Source of the DNA: an uncultured Oscillospiraceae bacterium
GTDB taxonomy: Bacteria > Bacillota > Clostridia > Oscillospirales > Acutalibacteraceae
Assembly: GCA_900540535.1 (NCBI GenBank)
Contig: UQGM01000045.1
Span: forward strand, 1-20,259
DNA length: 20,259 nucleotides
Direction of reading: 5' to 3'
Below the pieces are notes generated by a model, which was not told the origin of the DNA, searched no databases, and saw only the letters and a program-made list of their open reading frames with translations. Positions 1 through 7,817 of the stretch are shown here, piece by piece. The position numbers and the translations under genes were made by a program. Numbering within the stretch: the first letter of the stretch is position 1; each line of letters opens with the position of its first letter.

Positions 1-2440
1 TTGATGGGAAGGTATTGCAAGACCGTCCTATTACCAATATTGGACAGGGATTGCAAGGTGTTGTTCCCAACTTGAATATCACGATGAACAACGGTGGTGC
101 TCCGGGTGCTACTTCCAGTTTTAATATCCGTGGTAATACGTCATTGAATGGTGGTAGCCCATTGGTATTGGTGGATAATGTACAGATGGATGCCAACTTG
201 GTAAACCCGGATGATATCGAGTCTATTTCAGTATTGAAAGATGCGGCTTCTGCTTCTATCTACGGTGCTCGTGCTGCTTATGGCGTTATCTTGATTACAA
301 CCAAAAAAGGTAAGAAATCAGACAAACCGACTGTTTCTTTATCAGCTACGGGCTATTGGCAGTCACCGGCATTGACTTTCCACAATGTAAACTCTATGCA
401 GTATCTTACTATGATGGATGAAGCTTATCAGAATGATGGTGGTAGCGGTCATTATTTCAAATCGCAGGTCTATCAGTATGCCGAAGATTACTTTAATGGT
501 AAATACGATTCTCCGGTATTCTTTGATACAGCTTATGATACGTATAAATACGGATATTGCGGTAATACCGATTGGTGGGACGAATTATATAAAACTTCTT
601 TCTCGCAAATCTATACAGCCAACATCAGCGGTGGTAATGACCGTACTACTTACTACGCATCTGTAAGTATGAACGATCAAGGTGGTATTTTGAAAGCAGG
701 AGACGATAAGTACAATAAATATAATGCTAATGTAAATATCTCATCCAATATCACTAAATGGTTGAATGTATCGGCAAAGATTGCTCATACTTACACCGAT
801 GAGTTGCACCCTACCGGTGGTACTACAGCTATGAACTCTACCGCTTATTCAGGGCTGTCTTCTTATTCGGGTATGATGAAGGGTGACTTGAGCCCGCTGA
901 TGCCAGTAAAACATCCGGATGGACATTACGCCGGACAAGGCAGCTACACCAATCCTGTAGCTATTATGGAACAAGGTGGTAATGCACAGTACAAGCAGAA
1001 TGATTTGTGGATGACCGGTGCTGTGAAAATTACTCCTATCAAAGGCTTGGTAATCAATGCAGATTATACATGGAATTTCTATGGTAAGTCATCTAATCAG
1101 CATGTACAGAACTTCTATGATTATACGGCTGTTCCGGGTACAGAGAACTATTATCCGTGGACTAATCCAAGCAGTGTGACTGTAACCAACAATGATGATT
1201 ATTACAATGCTTTCAATGCCTTTGCTGAATATACTTTCTCTTTGAAGGAGAAACATAATTTTAAGGTAATGGTAGGTTATAATCAGGAAAATAAACATAA
1301 GAAATATCACTATGCAGGACGTAAGAATTTGATTGATTCTTCCAATCCTTCGCTGAATCTGGCTTATGGTGACATGGCGATGAACGGTTCGGAAACTCAT
1401 TGGTCTGTGAACGGTTTCTTTGCTCGTATTAACTATGATTATAAGGGCAAGTATTTGTTGGAACTGAACGGACGTTACGATGGTTCTTCTAAATTCCCAC
1501 ATGGTGATCGCTACGCATTTTTTCCATCAGCTTCAGTAGCTTGGCGTGTGTCCGAAGAAAAATTTTGGGAACCGATTAGAGGATGGTTTGACAACTTTAA
1601 GCTTCGTGCTTCTTACGGCTCATTAGGTAATCAGGCATTGGACGAAAGCCGCTATGGTAACTTCCCTTATTTGGCTACTTATGGAATCAATACAAAATAT
1701 GGTGCATTGCTTAACGGAACTCGCCCTGTGGCTGTATCTGTTCCCGGATTGGTGAGTGCTTCATTTACTTGGGAAACTGTAAACCAGATAGACTTTGGTT
1801 TTGATGCTTCTTTCTTTGGTGGACGCTTGAATACTAGCTTTGACTGGTATCGTCGTAATACAAAAGACATGCTTACGGCAGGACAGGCTTTGCCGGCTGT
1901 TTTGGGAACTTCTGTTCCGCAAGAAAATGCTGCTGACATGAAAACTGTAGGTTGGGAAGTTTCATTGGAATGGAATGACCGGCTGAGTAATGGATTTGGT
2001 TATCATATTAAAGGTGTATTGTCTGATTATCAGGCTAGCATTACCAAATTCTCTAATCCTACTAAATTACTTGGTACACACTATGTGGGCGAAAAACTGA
2101 ACGAAATCTGGGGTTATGTTTCTAATGGACTTTTCCAAAGTGACGAGGATGCGAAAGCAGCAGACCAATCTTATCTGTCAGGTGGTAGTTGGGGTGCCGG
2201 TGATGTGAAATACGAAGACTTGAATAATGATGGGAAAATCGATATAGGAAAGAATACGTTGGATGACTCTGGTGACCGTAAGATTATAGGTAACAGCACT
2301 CCACGTTACTCTTATGGTATTACTGCCGGTTTCGATTACAAAGGGTTTGATTTTGAAATGTTCTGGCAAGGTATTGGTAAGAGAGACTATTGGTTAGGAG
2401 GTTCTCAGTTTTGGGGATTCACTGATGAATGGTGTACACC
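1..2440 (+). CDS. SusC/RagA-family TonB-dependent outer-membrane transporter, partial at both ends
   Basis: The frame is open from base 3, so the TTG at 15 is not a real start; the signal peptide, carboxypeptidase-like N-terminal domain and first part of the plug lie outside the window. What remains begins in the plug, with the family pattern IRGNTSLNGGSPLVLVDNVQ, then DIESISVLKDAASASIYGAR and VILITTKKGK. About 700 residues of beta-barrel follow, including KLRASYGSLGNQ and the late-barrel NDGKID and RKIIGNSTPRYSYG segments. SusC proteins import glycans or peptides across the outer membrane with a SusD lipoprotein partner; no susD is visible here. The protein breaks off near GFTDEW, probably 100-200 residues short of its natural end, where the sequence switches to a hydrogenase. 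The family call is firm, the substrate unknown. The gene belongs to a Bacteroidota genome, unlike everything downstream. Confidence 0.93.
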
Positions 2441-2446
2441 GCCCCA
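2432..2446. other. Chimeric junction between Bacteroidota and Clostridia DNA
   Basis: Within this interval the encoded protein changes from a SusC barrel (last recognisable segment FWGFTDEW) to the interior of an [FeFe] hydrogenase (first recognisable segment PHHAKRA, the end of the second ferredoxin-type motif). Base composition and codon choice change at the same point: T-ending codons dominate before it, and C/G-ending codons become common after it. The frame happens to be kept, so a 1188-residue open frame runs across. No inverted repeat, target duplication or transposase flanks it. An assembly or library chimera is the simplest reading; a natural recombination would destroy both genes. 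Confidence 0.85.
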
Positions 2447-3581
2447 TCACGCTAAGCGTGCCCAGACGGATCCCTTTAACAAAATCCTCGAATATAAATA
2501 CAGAATTGCACTTCCCGCCCCCACCCTTTACGGACAGTTCAACAACCTTGAGGATGTGGACTATGTGCTTACCGCCATGAAATCGTTGGGCTTTGACGAT
2601 GTTTTTGAGGTTTCCGCCGGTGCGGAGCTCATAAGCGAAGCCACAAGGATTATGATGAACAGCGGTGAGCTTAAGCGTCCTGTTATCTCCTCGGCGTGTC
2701 CCGCGGTGTGCAGACTTATAAGGGTGCGTTTTCCGAAGCTCATCCCCCATGTTCTGCCTCTGACATCCCCGATGGAGGAAGCCGGAAGAATTGCAAGGGA
2801 AGAAGCAGTTAAAAAGACGGGACTGAAACCCGAAGAAATAGGAGTTTTCTTCATAACTCCGTGTCCTGCAAAGATAACCGCTGTGAAATCCCCTATTTGT
2901 CTTGACCATTCAAACATAAACGGAGCTTTTGCCATAAAAGACCTTTATCCGGTGCTTTTCCAGATAATGGATAAAATCGAAGAGCCGGAGTCCATAAAAA
3001 AATCGGGACTCATAGGCGTAAGCTGGGCAGGCAGCGGCGGAGAATCCTCTGCTCTGATAAGGGAACAGTATCTTGCCGCCGACGGAATTGAAAACGTCAT
3101 AAAGGTTTTGGAGCAGGTTGAGGATGAAAAGCTCAATGAACTTGATTTTATAGAGCTTAACGCCTGTTCCGGCGGATGCGTAGGAGGCCCACTGACTGTT
3201 GAAAATCCGTATGTGGCAAAGGCGAGAATACAAAAGCTGAGAAAATATCTGCCTGTTTCCTGCAATCATCTTGAAAAGAGCGAAGTGCCCCAAGAGATGA
3301 AATGGAGTAAGCCTTTGGAGGGACTTTCGGTTCTTCGCCTTGCTGATAACGTAATTGAAGCCATGACAAGGCTCAACGAACTGAATGAAATCCACTCTGC
3401 ACTGCCGGGACTTGACTGCGGAACCTGCGGAGCTCCCTCCTGCCGTGCGTTGGCGGAGGACATAGTAAGAGGCACTGCAAGTATAAACGACTGTGTTTTC
3501 AGAATGGGTGAAAACATGGACGAGTCGGAGCGGGAAAACTTTATGCCTGCGCCATTCAGACACAACACACAGGAGGAATGA
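2441..3581 (+). CDS. [FeFe] hydrogenase large subunit (group B-like), 5' truncated, with C-terminal Fe-S domain
   Basis: This is the catalytic part of an iron-only hydrogenase, which interconverts protons and H2 using ferredoxin-type electron donors in the cytoplasm. The N-terminal 2x[4Fe-4S] domain is lost at the junction, leaving only PHHAKRA after its last cysteine. All four H-cluster cysteines are present: in SSACPAVC (codon 2697-2699), in TPCPAK (2862-2864), and two in NACSGGC (3165-3167 and 3177-3179). The residue before the first ligand is Ala, where group A enzymes carry the proton-relay Cys. The C-terminal end has CGTCGAPSC plus a later Cys (DCVF), matching the extra FeS domain (PF04060 type). 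These signatures fit group B (M2e-like) enzymes rather than classic group A; this subgroup call is from memory. The stop overlaps the next gene's upstream ATG, indicating coupled translation. Confidence 0.9.
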
Positions 3582-3583
3582 CC

Positions 3584-3925
3584 ATGACCGTTAAAGAAAT
3601 GGCTGAAAGCCTTGGTTTCACCGTACTCACAGGCGGAAAGGGACTGGATAACGAAGTTACCGGCTGTTACTGCGGCGATCTTTTAAGCTGGGTAATGGCA
3701 AAAGCTCAGAGCGGAGACGCATGGCTTACGGTAATGGGCAACGTCAACAGCATAGCAGTTGCCACACTCACCGACTGCGCCTGCATAGTCCTTACGGAGC
3801 TTGCGCCCCTGGACACAGACGCCAAACTTAAAGCCGAAAGCCACGGCATAGCGATTTTAACCACTCATAAAAACTCCTGTGAGGGAGCCGTGGAAATCTG
3901 CTCCCTGCTGAAAAATAAATCATGA
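3584..3925 (+). CDS. DRTGG-domain protein of a hydrogenase cluster
   Basis: A 113-residue soluble protein matching a stand-alone DRTGG domain, with the characteristic central stretch GDLLSWVMAKAQSGDAWLTV followed by VNSIAVATLTDCACIVLTE. DRTGG domains also occur in phosphotransacetylase- and CBS-linked proteins and are thought to be regulatory; the exact role in hydrogenase clusters is unsettled. Two ATGs are possible. The one at 3578 overlaps the hydrogenase stop but lies only 1 nt from the AGGAGG at 3571-3576; the ATG at 3584 has a 7-nt spacer and is preferred. The gene ends in a 4-nt ATGA overlap with the PHP gene, so hydrogenase, DRTGG and PHP are probably translated from one mRNA. No signal peptide or membrane segment is present. 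Confidence 0.85.
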   Translation: MTVKEMAESLGFTVLTGGKGLDNEVTGCYCGDLLSWVMAKAQSGDAWLTVMGNVNSIAVATLTDCACIVLTELAPLDTDAKLKAESHGIAILTTHKNSCEGAVEICSLLKNKS

Positions 3926-4632
3926 GTATTTTTTACGACTTTCATCTTCACTCCTGTCTTTCCCCCTGCGGCGATGACGAAATGACGCCATTTAATCTTG
4001 TCAACATGGCGGCTCTTTTAGGCTATGACGCAATAGCCCTTACCGACCACAATTCAGCCCTTAACTGTCCGTCAGCTTTAAAGGCGGGAGAAAAAGCGGG
4101 AATTACGGTTATACCGGGAATGGAACTGTGCACCTGTGAGGAAATCCACACGGTGTGCCTTTTTGAAACACTTGAAGGCGCAATGGAATTTTCCCATTAC
4201 GTTCACACAACTCTCCCGCCCATAGAAAACAGACCTGATATTTTCGGCAATCAGATTGTGACGGATTCGGGGGATAATCCCCTTTCCCGGGAAAATCTGC
4301 TTCTGACAACGGCTTCGTCAATCTCCATAGGGGAGGTTTCAGATTCAGTAAAAGAATACGGCGGAATATGTTATCCTGCCCACATCGACAGAGCTTCTTA
4401 CAGCATTATTTCCGCTTTGGGAGATTTCCCATCTGAATATGGCTTTAAGTTTGCGGAGATAACCGAAAAGGGGGATAAAAATGAATTCCGAGAAAAGTAT
4501 TCCGCCCTTAAAAATGCGGAATTCATAGTTTCATCGGACTCCCATTATCTCGAGAATATGCCCGACCCGAAACATAAACTCCCCTGCGGAAATTCCGTAA
4601 GGGAGATAATAGAGTATTTAAGGGGAAGATGA
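3922..4632 (+). CDS. PHP-domain metal-dependent phosphoesterase
   Basis: A 236-residue protein spanning one PHP (polymerase and histidinol phosphatase) domain. The metal-binding motifs are in order: DFHLH (H8, H10), LTDHNS (H43), GMELC (E68) with EEIH (H76), YPAHIDR (H154) and SSDSHY (D206, H208). This complete set predicts a catalytically active trinuclear-metal phosphoesterase acting on a small phosphorylated substrate or nucleotide; the substrate cannot be read from sequence. Its ATG overlaps the DRTGG stop (ATGA). PHP proteins recur beside DRTGG proteins and [FeFe] hydrogenases in Clostridia, suggesting a role in regulating or supporting the hydrogenase, which is inference. It is the last gene of the unit, since a terminator follows 33 nt after its stop. 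Confidence 0.88.
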   Translation: MSIFYDFHLHSCLSPCGDDEMTPFNLVNMAALLGYDAIALTDHNSALNCPSALKAGEKAGITVIPGMELCTCEEIHTVCLFETLEGAMEFSHYVHTTLPPIENRPDIFGNQIVTDSGDNPLSRENLLLTTASSISIGEVSDSVKEYGGICYPAHIDRASYSIISALGDFPSEYGFKFAEITEKGDKNEFREKYSALKNAEFIVSSDSHYLENMPDPKHKLPCGNSVREIIEYLRGR

Positions 4633-4664
4633 ATTTTTCATTTGAAATTAAAAAAAGACGCAAC

Positions 4665-4693
4665 AAAGGCTGTCCTTTCGGACAGCCTTTTTA
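4665..4693 (+). terminator. Intrinsic terminator after the PHP gene, possibly bidirectional
   Basis: A perfect 11-bp stem (AAAGGCTGTCC / GGACAGCCTTT) closes a TTTC loop and runs into a T tract on the plus strand. It lies 33 nt after the PHP stop. On the minus strand the same stem sits about 45 nt after the ruvX stop and is followed, a few bases on, by a run of T (complement of the A run at 4650-4656). It could therefore also end the convergent minus-strand operon. Confidence 0.88.
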
Positions 4694-4735
4694 ATTACTG
4701 CAAAAAATATAAACTGCGTTATACATTTGCCGTAT

Positions 4736-5161
4736 TTAATTTTCGGAACGGTTCTTTCTGTAACTCATGTAGCTTTCAAGAATCATTACTGCCGATACTG
4801 CATCAACGATATTCTTTCTCTTTTTGCCACGGACATTTACAGTACTCAAAGCGTTGTGAGCCGCAACAGTTGTGAGCCTTTCATCCCAGAGCGCTGTTTC
4901 AATTCCGCTTTTTTCGGCAATCAGCTTTGAAAAGCCCTCGCACTTTTCGGCTCTCGCCCCCAAAGTACCGTCCATATTCTTGGGATAACCCACTACTATG
5001 AGCTTTGCTCCACGCTTTTTAGCTTCGGAAACTACCTCATCTGCCACCTTTTCCTCGTCGGTTTCAAATATTACTCCCGCAGGAGAGGCAAGCATTTCAA
5101 GAGCATCGCAAACGGCAAGTCCTGTTCTTGAATCCCCGTAATCAACAGATAATATTACCAT
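4736..5161 (-). CDS. ruvX: Putative pre-16S rRNA nuclease / Holliday junction resolvase-like RuvX (YqgF)
   Basis: A 141-residue RNase H-fold protein of normal family length. It has the N-terminal DYGDSRTGLA motif (D7), the VGYPKNMDGT segment near residues 57-66, DERLTT (D93, E94) and the C-terminal KNIVDAVSA with D120, which together form the expected acidic active site. The family was first described as Holliday-junction resolvase-like; the E. coli member acts in 16S rRNA 5'-end maturation. It is the last gene of the minus-strand operon, 10 nt after pyrD, and its ribosome-binding site (GGTGAGG) overlaps the pyrD stop codon. This suggests translational coupling. Pairing with pyrimidine genes is probably positional rather than functional. 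Confidence 0.92.
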   Translation of the reverse strand: MVILSVDYGDSRTGLAVCDALEMLASPAGVIFETDEEKVADEVVSEAKKRGAKLIVVGYPKNMDGTLGARAEKCEGFSKLIAEKSGIETALWDERLTTVAAHNALSTVNVRGKKRKNIVDAVSAVMILESYMSYRKNRSEN

Positions 5162-5171
5162 ATCCGCTGCC

Positions 5172-6083
5172 TCACCAGGGCTGAACCTTTCCGACTATTT
5201 CGGAAACGCTTTCAATGCCGTTTTTATCGAGATATTCATTGAGTCCGTCGATTATCTTAACAGGCGCATAAGCGTCGGAGAACATTGCTGTTCCCACCTG
5301 AATGGCGCTTGCTCCTGCCAGCATCATTTCAACTGCATCCTGCCACTTTGCAATTCCGCCCATGCCGATTACAGGAATCTTTACACGGTTTGCAACCTGC
5401 CAGACCATTCTCACTGCAACAGGGAAAACCGCAGGTCCTGACATTCCGCCAACATTATTATGGAGAATGGGACGGCGTGAATTTATATCAATTCTCATAC
5501 CTGTAAGGGTATTTATAAGTGAAACTGCATCCGCTCCGGCAGCTTCAGCCGCAGCTGCGATTTCCGCAATATCGGTGACATTGGGTGTAAGCTTTACTAT
5601 AAGAGGCTGTTTGCAGACTTTTTTAACCATGGATGTTATGGACTCAACACTTGCACAGGATGTGCCGAAAGAAGCTCCGCCCTCTTTGACGTTGGGACAG
5701 GAAATATTGAGCTCTACCATATCGACAGAAGTATCTGCAAGCCTTTCAACTGCCTTGCAGTATTCATCGGGAGTGCTTCCCGCAATGTTTGCAATAACAA
5801 CTGTTCCCTGCTCACTGAGCCACGGAAGCTCGTCCTTTACAAAGCTTTCAACGCCGGGATTCTGAAGTCCCACGCTGTTTAAAATTCCGCTGGGAGTTTC
5901 GGCAATTCTCACAGGAGGATTTCCGAAGCGGGGATTCAAAGTTGTACCCTTGCAGGAAATTCCGCCGAGCTTTGAAATGGGATAAAACTCATTGTATTCT
6001 CTTCCGAAACCGTATGTTCCTGAAGCTGTGATGACGGGGTTTTTAAGTTCAACGCCCGCTATATTAACTCTTAAATCAGCCAT
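5172..6083 (-). CDS. pyrD: Dihydroorotate dehydrogenase B (NAD+), catalytic subunit PyrD
   Basis: A 303-residue FMN-binding TIM-barrel enzyme that oxidises dihydroorotate to orotate in pyrimidine synthesis. The class 1B signature is clear: the catalytic base is a cysteine in ELNISCPNV (C129), where class 2 enzymes have Ser. N-terminal ITASGTYGFG, substrate-binding NSVGLQNPG, and the FMN-phosphate region IGMGGI and GASAIQVGTA are also present. Class 1B enzymes work as a heterotetramer with PyrK, which passes electrons to NAD+. pyrK lies directly upstream with an 8-nt overlap, and the pyrD Shine-Dalgarno (GGGAGG) sits inside the end of pyrK, fitting equimolar coupled synthesis. The enzyme should be cytoplasmic. 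No defect is visible. Confidence 0.97.
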   Translation of the reverse strand: MADLRVNIAGVELKNPVITASGTYGFGREYNEFYPISKLGGISCKGTTLNPRFGNPPVRIAETPSGILNSVGLQNPGVESFVKDELPWLSEQGTVVIANIAGSTPDEYCKAVERLADTSVDMVELNISCPNVKEGGASFGTSCASVESITSMVKKVCKQPLIVKLTPNVTDIAEIAAAAEAAGADAVSLINTLTGMRIDINSRRPILHNNVGGMSGPAVFPVAVRMVWQVANRVKIPVIGMGGIAKWQDAVEMMLAGASAIQVGTAMFSDAYAPVKIIDGLNEYLDKNGIESVSEIVGKVQPW

Positions 6084-6849
6084 TCCACACTACCTCCCTC
6101 GAATCAAAAACAGGTCCGTTTTTGCATACATGACGGTAGTGTTCGCCGTCCTTTTCCTTTGTCTTGCAGGCACATACAAGGCAGGCTCCGATTCCGCAGC
6201 CCATTCTCTCTTCAAGAGACACAAAACAGGGAATACCCTTTGCCTCAGCCATTGCCGCAACATTTTTAAGCATAGGTCCCGGTCCGCAGGCGAATACTGC
6301 ATCACAGGGCTTTTCGAGGCGCTCCTTTAAAATGTCCGTTACAAAGCCGTGATGACCATAGCTTCCGTCATCTGTGGTAACAAACACATTTTCACAAACC
6401 GCTTTGAAATCGTTCTCCAAAATAAGAGCCGATTTACTGCGGAAGCCTAAAATTGCATCGGCTTTTTTGCCGTAAACTTTGCTTGTCTCCAAAAGTGGAG
6501 GAACACCGATTCCGCCGCCTACAAAGACAACGTTTTCATATTTTTCATCAGTGGGGAAGCCGTTGCCGAGAGGGCCGAGGACATTTATAATATCCCCTTC
6601 CTTTCTCTCGGAAAGCCACAATGTTCCCTCGCCTCTCACTTCAAAGACAATACGAAGTGTACCCTTATCTTTATCTATTCCGCAAAGGGATATGGGACGG
6701 CGCAGAGTTTTGCCGTCACAGAGAATATTTACAAACTGTCCCGCCTTTGCCCTTTCGGCAATCTCCGGGGCTTCAATTGTAAAATCAAAAGCTGTACTGT
6801 TAAGCTTATTGACAGTTAAAATTTTGAAATCATCCTGGATATATTTCAT
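6076..6849 (-). CDS. pyrK: Dihydroorotate dehydrogenase B electron-transfer subunit PyrK
   Basis: A 257-residue flavo-iron-sulfur protein of the ferredoxin reductase type. The FAD-binding motif RPISLC is at 51-56, the nucleotide-binding GGGIGVPPL at 111-119, and the C-terminal GCGIGACLVC with VCKNGPVF supplies the [2Fe-2S] ligands C218, C223, C226 and C242. An extra Cys at 228 sits beside the cluster. PyrK takes electrons from FMN in PyrD through the cluster to FAD and NAD+. It follows pyrF by 17 nt, with GGAGG upstream of the ATG, and overlaps pyrD by 8 nt. All cofactor residues are intact. Confidence 0.97.
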   Translation of the reverse strand: MKYIQDDFKILTVNKLNSTAFDFTIEAPEIAERAKAGQFVNILCDGKTLRRPISLCGIDKDKGTLRIVFEVRGEGTLWLSERKEGDIINVLGPLGNGFPTDEKYENVVFVGGGIGVPPLLETSKVYGKKADAILGFRSKSALILENDFKAVCENVFVTTDDGSYGHHGFVTDILKERLEKPCDAVFACGPGPMLKNVAAMAEAKGIPCFVSLEERMGCGIGACLVCACKTKEKDGEHYRHVCKNGPVFDSREVVWNG

Positions 6850-6866
6850 CTTTACCTCCGGGAAAT

Positions 6867-7802
6867 TTATTTTTTAAGAGCGGGAATAAAAGAGGCTATA
6901 TCATCCCTCATTCTGATTGCCTCACGGCGTGAAGCTGCTGCGTAATCCTTTTCGTCGCAGTTTTCTTCCTTTTTGTATGCACACATAATTGAACGTGAAG
7001 CGTTTACTATTGCGCCGATTCCGTTTTCATCAAATGCACCTGCAAGATTTGCTGCGGAACCGCCCTGTGCACCGTATCCGGGAACAAGGAAGAATGTATG
7101 GGGAAGAGCCTTTCTGAGCTCTGTAAGCTGGTCAGGATATGTTGCGCCTACAACTGCGCCGACACCTGAATAGCCTGTTTCTCCCATAAGCTCCTCTCCC
7201 CAGCTTTCGCAGAGAGCGCCCATTTCTCTGTAAAGAGTGGGGCTGTCACCGATAGGCTTATCCTGAAGCTCTCCTGAGGAGGGATTTGAAGTTTTAACGA
7301 GAACGAAGATTCCCTTATCCTTTTCACGGCAGATATTGAGAAGAGGCTTAATGCCATCGCTGCCAAGGTATCCGTTTACGGTAAGTGCATCGGCTCCGAA
7401 AGGCTCAAAGGTCTTATCGTTAACCTTGACTTCACCGAGATGAGCTGCCGCATAGGCTTCCATTGTTGTACCGATGTCGTTTCTTTTACCGTCGGTTATA
7501 ACGTACATTCCCTTTTCTTTTGCATAGGCGATTGTATCATAAAGAGCCTTTACGCCCTGCCAGCCGTACATTTCATAATATGCACACTGAGGCTTTACTG
7601 CGGGAACTATATCGCAGAGGGCATCAATAAGTCCCTTATTGAAAAGGAGAAGAGCATGTGCCGCTCCCTCAAGAGTTTCGCCGTACTTTGCGAAGGCTTC
7701 CTCTTTGATGTAAGACGGAATATAGTCAAGCTTCGGGTCGAGACCCGCAACGGTAGGGTTACCGGTTTCTTTAATTTTGGCAATAAGTCTGTCAAGTGAC
7801 AT
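6867..7802 (-). CDS. pyrF: Orotidine 5'-phosphate decarboxylase PyrF (long, type 2 form)
   Basis: A 311-residue enzyme converting OMP to UMP, the last step of the pathway. At over 300 residues it belongs to the longer form also seen in mycobacteria and many Clostridia, rather than the short form of about 240 residues. The catalytic segment VITDGKRNDIGTT holds D104, K106 and D109. The N-terminal VAGLDPKLDYIP and the later LVPGYGAQGG and IVNASRSIM, the phosphate-binding end of the barrel, are all present. The start is an ATG behind a strong GAGGAGG, 15 nt after the pyrC stop. pyrE (orotate phosphoribosyltransferase), which makes its substrate, is not in this window. Confidence 0.97.
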   Translation of the reverse strand: MSLDRLIAKIKETGNPTVAGLDPKLDYIPSYIKEEAFAKYGETLEGAAHALLLFNKGLIDALCDIVPAVKPQCAYYEMYGWQGVKALYDTIAYAKEKGMYVITDGKRNDIGTTMEAYAAAHLGEVKVNDKTFEPFGADALTVNGYLGSDGIKPLLNICREKDKGIFVLVKTSNPSSGELQDKPIGDSPTLYREMGALCESWGEELMGETGYSGVGAVVGATYPDQLTELRKALPHTFFLVPGYGAQGGSAANLAGAFDENGIGAIVNASRSIMCAYKKEENCDEKDYAAASRREAIRMRDDIASFIPALKK

Positions 7803-7817
7803 TTTTCTTCCTCCTCG

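Noticed and set aside
2400..2500. Insertion sequence or integrase-mediated transfer at the junction
   Set aside because: No terminal inverted repeats, target duplication, transposase or integrase sequence is visible on either side.
15..3581. A single 1188-residue SusC-hydrogenase fusion protein as a real novel gene
   Set aside because: The two halves come from different phyla, each is broken inside a domain, and codon use shifts at the join. A chimera explains all of this.
5302..5865. A 187-codon plus-strand frame opposite pyrD
   Set aside because: It is fully antisense to a well-supported enzyme gene, has low-complexity Ala/Ser/Thr-rich translation and no family resemblance, so it mirrors pyrD codon structure.
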